From positions 1 through 6,943 of the forward strand of contig DAHXPE010000486.1 in the NCBI GenBank assembly GCA_027364495.1: a DNA stretch of 6,943 nucleotides, in the 5' to 3' direction. How positions within the stretch are numbered: the stretch's first letter is position 1; every line of letters starts with the position of its first letter. A program made the position numbers and the translations under genes. This DNA comes from Candidatus Heimdallarchaeota archaeon. Its GTDB lineage: Archaea > Asgardarchaeota > Heimdallarchaeia > Hodarchaeales > LC-3. Positions 5,528-6,943 of the stretch are shown one piece after another. The notes under the pieces are model-generated. The model did not search any database, was not told where the DNA came from, and saw only the letters and a program-made list of their open reading frames with translations.

Positions 5528-6556
5528 TCAATTTGCAACGGAACCCAAAGAATTATTAATTTTATTCTGAACATTCCAATCTGTAAAAATGTTATCAAAC
5601 ATGATATTGAAAAATAAACTAAAATCTTCGACAAAAGCGTCAATACCAGGAATATTTGGATCAAAACTTTTAGCCAGATCTATATTTTGATGAGCTCGAC
5701 CAACAGCATCACGCGCGTCACTCATTTGAGAATGTTTAATTGAATCTAAAATAAATCCTCCTCCTAAAAACATATCCCACGTATTATTACTCGACGCACC
5801 TTGAAGTTGCTGGTAGGCATAATTAAGATCAGAATAAGCTGATTTTAAGCAGTTTTCAACTCTCTGTTTCTTATCGATTTGCGCTCGTAAAGGATTTACT
5901 TTACTTATTAAGTTTTGTAAATTTTCTTCTAATTTCTTTTCTTCAGGATCAGACATACCATTAGTAGCTTGATATATTAATTTTACAAGAGCTTCTTTGT
6001 TTTGTTCCAAACGTATGGTTAAATTCTTCAAATCAGTAATATTTTGAGTCAAGCTAGTGATATCTTTTTGTTGAGTAGAATTTTGCTTTTCTAAGCCCTC
6101 AATTCTATTCAACAAAGATAGAGATTCTTCCTCTTCTTTCTTTAATCTTATTTCTTTATCACCTTTTACTCGGGCAATAACGGAACTAACAGAAACTTTT
6201 TTTAAATTTTCAATGTCATGAGTATATTTAGCTTGTTGATTCTTTAAATTCTGTAATTGATTTTCATTCTGATTATACTTAGACTCCATAAATTGTAATT
6301 GTTGAGTACTTAGTGATAATTTTTGTGGAACATCTTGCAAATCACGTGTCTCTTGCGAAAGTTTTTGATATTGTTTAATGGTATCTTGTGATATGACAAA
6401 CAAATTTTGTGAAGATTGTTGCATTTGGGCAACTAGCGCAATCTTATTAGTATTATATTTTTGAACTTTTAAATAGGATTTAACATCAGCACCACAGTTA
6501 GGACAAAACAAATCTTCGTTATTGAGATCTTGATTATGACAATTGGGACAAATCAT
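5528..6556 (-). CDS. Zinc-ribbon, coiled-coil protein (truncated by an in-frame TGA)
   Basis: The predicted product is 342 residues up to TGA. A start-proximal zinc ribbon has Cys3, Cys6, Cys18 and Cys21 (CPNC and CPNC). Gln/Lys/Glu-rich coiled coil covers about 45-250, interrupted by SVIARVKGDKEIRLKKEEEE (124-143). Then comes TWDMFLGGGFILDSIKHS (259-276) with a following SDARDA helix, a non-coil segment with FSLFFNIMFDNIF, and a final coil that continues past the stop. From memory, a W-D, GGG, K-H, D-A motif after a coiled coil occurs in uncharacterised bacterial proteins; I cannot name the family. No membrane helix or signal is evident, so it is probably a cytoplasmic scaffold. A TTG at 6568 could extend it by four residues, but the ATG at 6556 sits right before the zinc ribbon, with AAGGG 12 bases upstream. 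The gene is divergent from the membrane-protein gene. Function is unknown. Confidence 0.8.
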   Translation of the reverse strand: MICPNCHNQDLNNEDLFCPNCGADVKSYLKVQKYNTNKIALVAQMQQSSQNLFVISQDTIKQYQKLSQETRDLQDVPQKLSLSTQQLQFMESKYNQNENQLQNLKNQQAKYTHDIENLKKVSVSSVIARVKGDKEIRLKKEEEESLSLLNRIEGLEKQNSTQQKDITSLTQNITDLKNLTIRLEQNKEALVKLIYQATNGMSDPEEKKLEENLQNLISKVNPLRAQIDKKQRVENCLKSAYSDLNYAYQQLQGASSNNTWDMFLGGGFILDSIKHSQMSDARDAVGRAHQNIDLAKSFDPNIPGIDAFVEDFSLFFNIMFDNIFTDWNVQNKINNSLGSVAN

Positions 6557-6577
6557 AAAAAATTTCAACCCTTCTGA

Positions 6578-6682
6578 ATTATTTCATCTATCTGGAGAGC
6601 AGCCACTGGAGTTTTTTCAAATAACCTTAAGTTCGGTTTTCAGATAGGTAATTCTGGATCAAGCAATTCAAATGGCAACACA
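6578..6682 (+). other. Open, protein-like stretch upstream of the membrane protein, with no usual start codon
   Basis: In the frame of the next gene, the 35 codons after a TGA at 6575-6577 are all sense, but none is ATG, GTG or TTG. They read SSIWRAATGVFSNNLKFGF, then a Ser/Gly/Asn linker (IGNSGSSNSNGNT). By my count GC is about 39% over 6591-6680, well above the intergenic DNA in this window. That fits former or actual coding sequence: a gene broken at its 5' end or using an unusual start. It also separates two divergent genes and must hold at least one promoter, but I see no clear TATA box. Confidence 0.35.
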
Positions 6683-6940
6683 ATGATTATAGCTATTTTT
6701 CTCATTATCATAGGGAGCCTTTTTCTGGGATTTGCCATTTATTTAATTGGGATACATTTATTCAATCCTAATAATAAAGTTAAATATCTTATAATAGCCT
6801 ATGGCGTAATTAATTCGTTAGGATCATTATTATTACTTGCTATTGTTGGTATTTATCTAAAAATAATTATTGTTCCTATTTTAGGAATAGTTATGTATTG
6901 TATTTATATTATACTACTCCATAGGATTCCTGCGGAATAA
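6683..6940 (+). CDS. Small three-helix integral membrane protein
   Basis: The predicted 85-residue protein is almost entirely hydrophobic. It has three likely membrane helices (about residues 2-26, 34-57 and 61-79), joined by short polar turns (NPNNK between the first two) and ending HRIPAE. It ends TAA followed directly by TAG, three bases from the window edge. No family is recognised, and no catalytic or transport motif is visible. The ATG at 6683 lacks a good ribosome binding site, and the open linker-like frame before it suggests the original protein may have had a soluble N-terminal part. With one positively charged turn per side, topology cannot be fixed by eye. Confidence 0.6.
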   Translation: MIIAIFLIIIGSLFLGFAIYLIGIHLFNPNNKVKYLIIAYGVINSLGSLLLLAIVGIYLKIIIVPILGIVMYCIYIILLHRIPAE

Positions 6941-6943
6941 TAG

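Noticed and set aside
5416..5664. 82-codon minus-strand hydrophobic frame overlapping the coiled-coil gene end
   Set aside because: It is another frame of the coiled-coil gene; the in-phase continuation with perfect heptads explains the DNA better.

Overview
This is an AT-rich window, probably archaeal. The strongest evidence is a complete transcription factor B (zinc ribbon, B-reader/linker, two cyclin folds) followed by an Lrp/AsnC-type regulator with a good TATA box (TTTATAAA). Several starts are preceded by pieces of the archaeal Shine-Dalgarno sequence (GGTGA, GTGAT, AGGA). The very low GC and the mix of globin, zinc-ribbon/coiled-coil protein and large winged-helix regulator would suit an Asgard archaeon. 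That placement is an inference; no lineage-specific marker is present.

Layout. Positions 2-103 may be the last codons of a gene running in from the left. From 221 to 1463, three minus-strand genes lie close together: a 73-residue membrane-anchored or secreted peptide ending in a CPNAPCGGGW motif, a 128-residue protein that looks like a very divergent globin, and a 157-residue single-domain globin with recognisable heme-pocket residues. A 93-bp intergenic stretch separates these from the plus-strand genes. The plus strand then carries three regulators in a row: a ~526-residue protein built of two winged-helix plus alpha/beta modules, then TFB, then the Lrp-like protein. A 429-bp AT-rich gap precedes TFB and ends in a perfect 11-bp inverted repeat just before its start codon. 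On the right, a minus-strand zinc-ribbon/coiled-coil protein converges on the Lrp gene. At the far right is a small three-helix membrane protein on the plus strand.

The most unusual observation is in the coiled-coil gene. Its reading frame stops at a TGA (5528-5530) but stays open in the same frame for 54 more codons. The 4-3 heptad pattern of Ile/Leu/Val runs through the TGA without losing phase. Every other recognisable gene end in the window uses TAA or TAG. The gene therefore carries a recent nonsense change, a sequence error, or a read-through/recoded stop.

How the genes may work together (inference): the left cluster could bind or sense a diatomic gas (O2 or NO) near a surface peptide. 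The middle block is transcriptional control, possibly with TFB controlling its own expression through the inverted repeat. No mobile element, CRISPR array, tRNA or rRNA was recognised.
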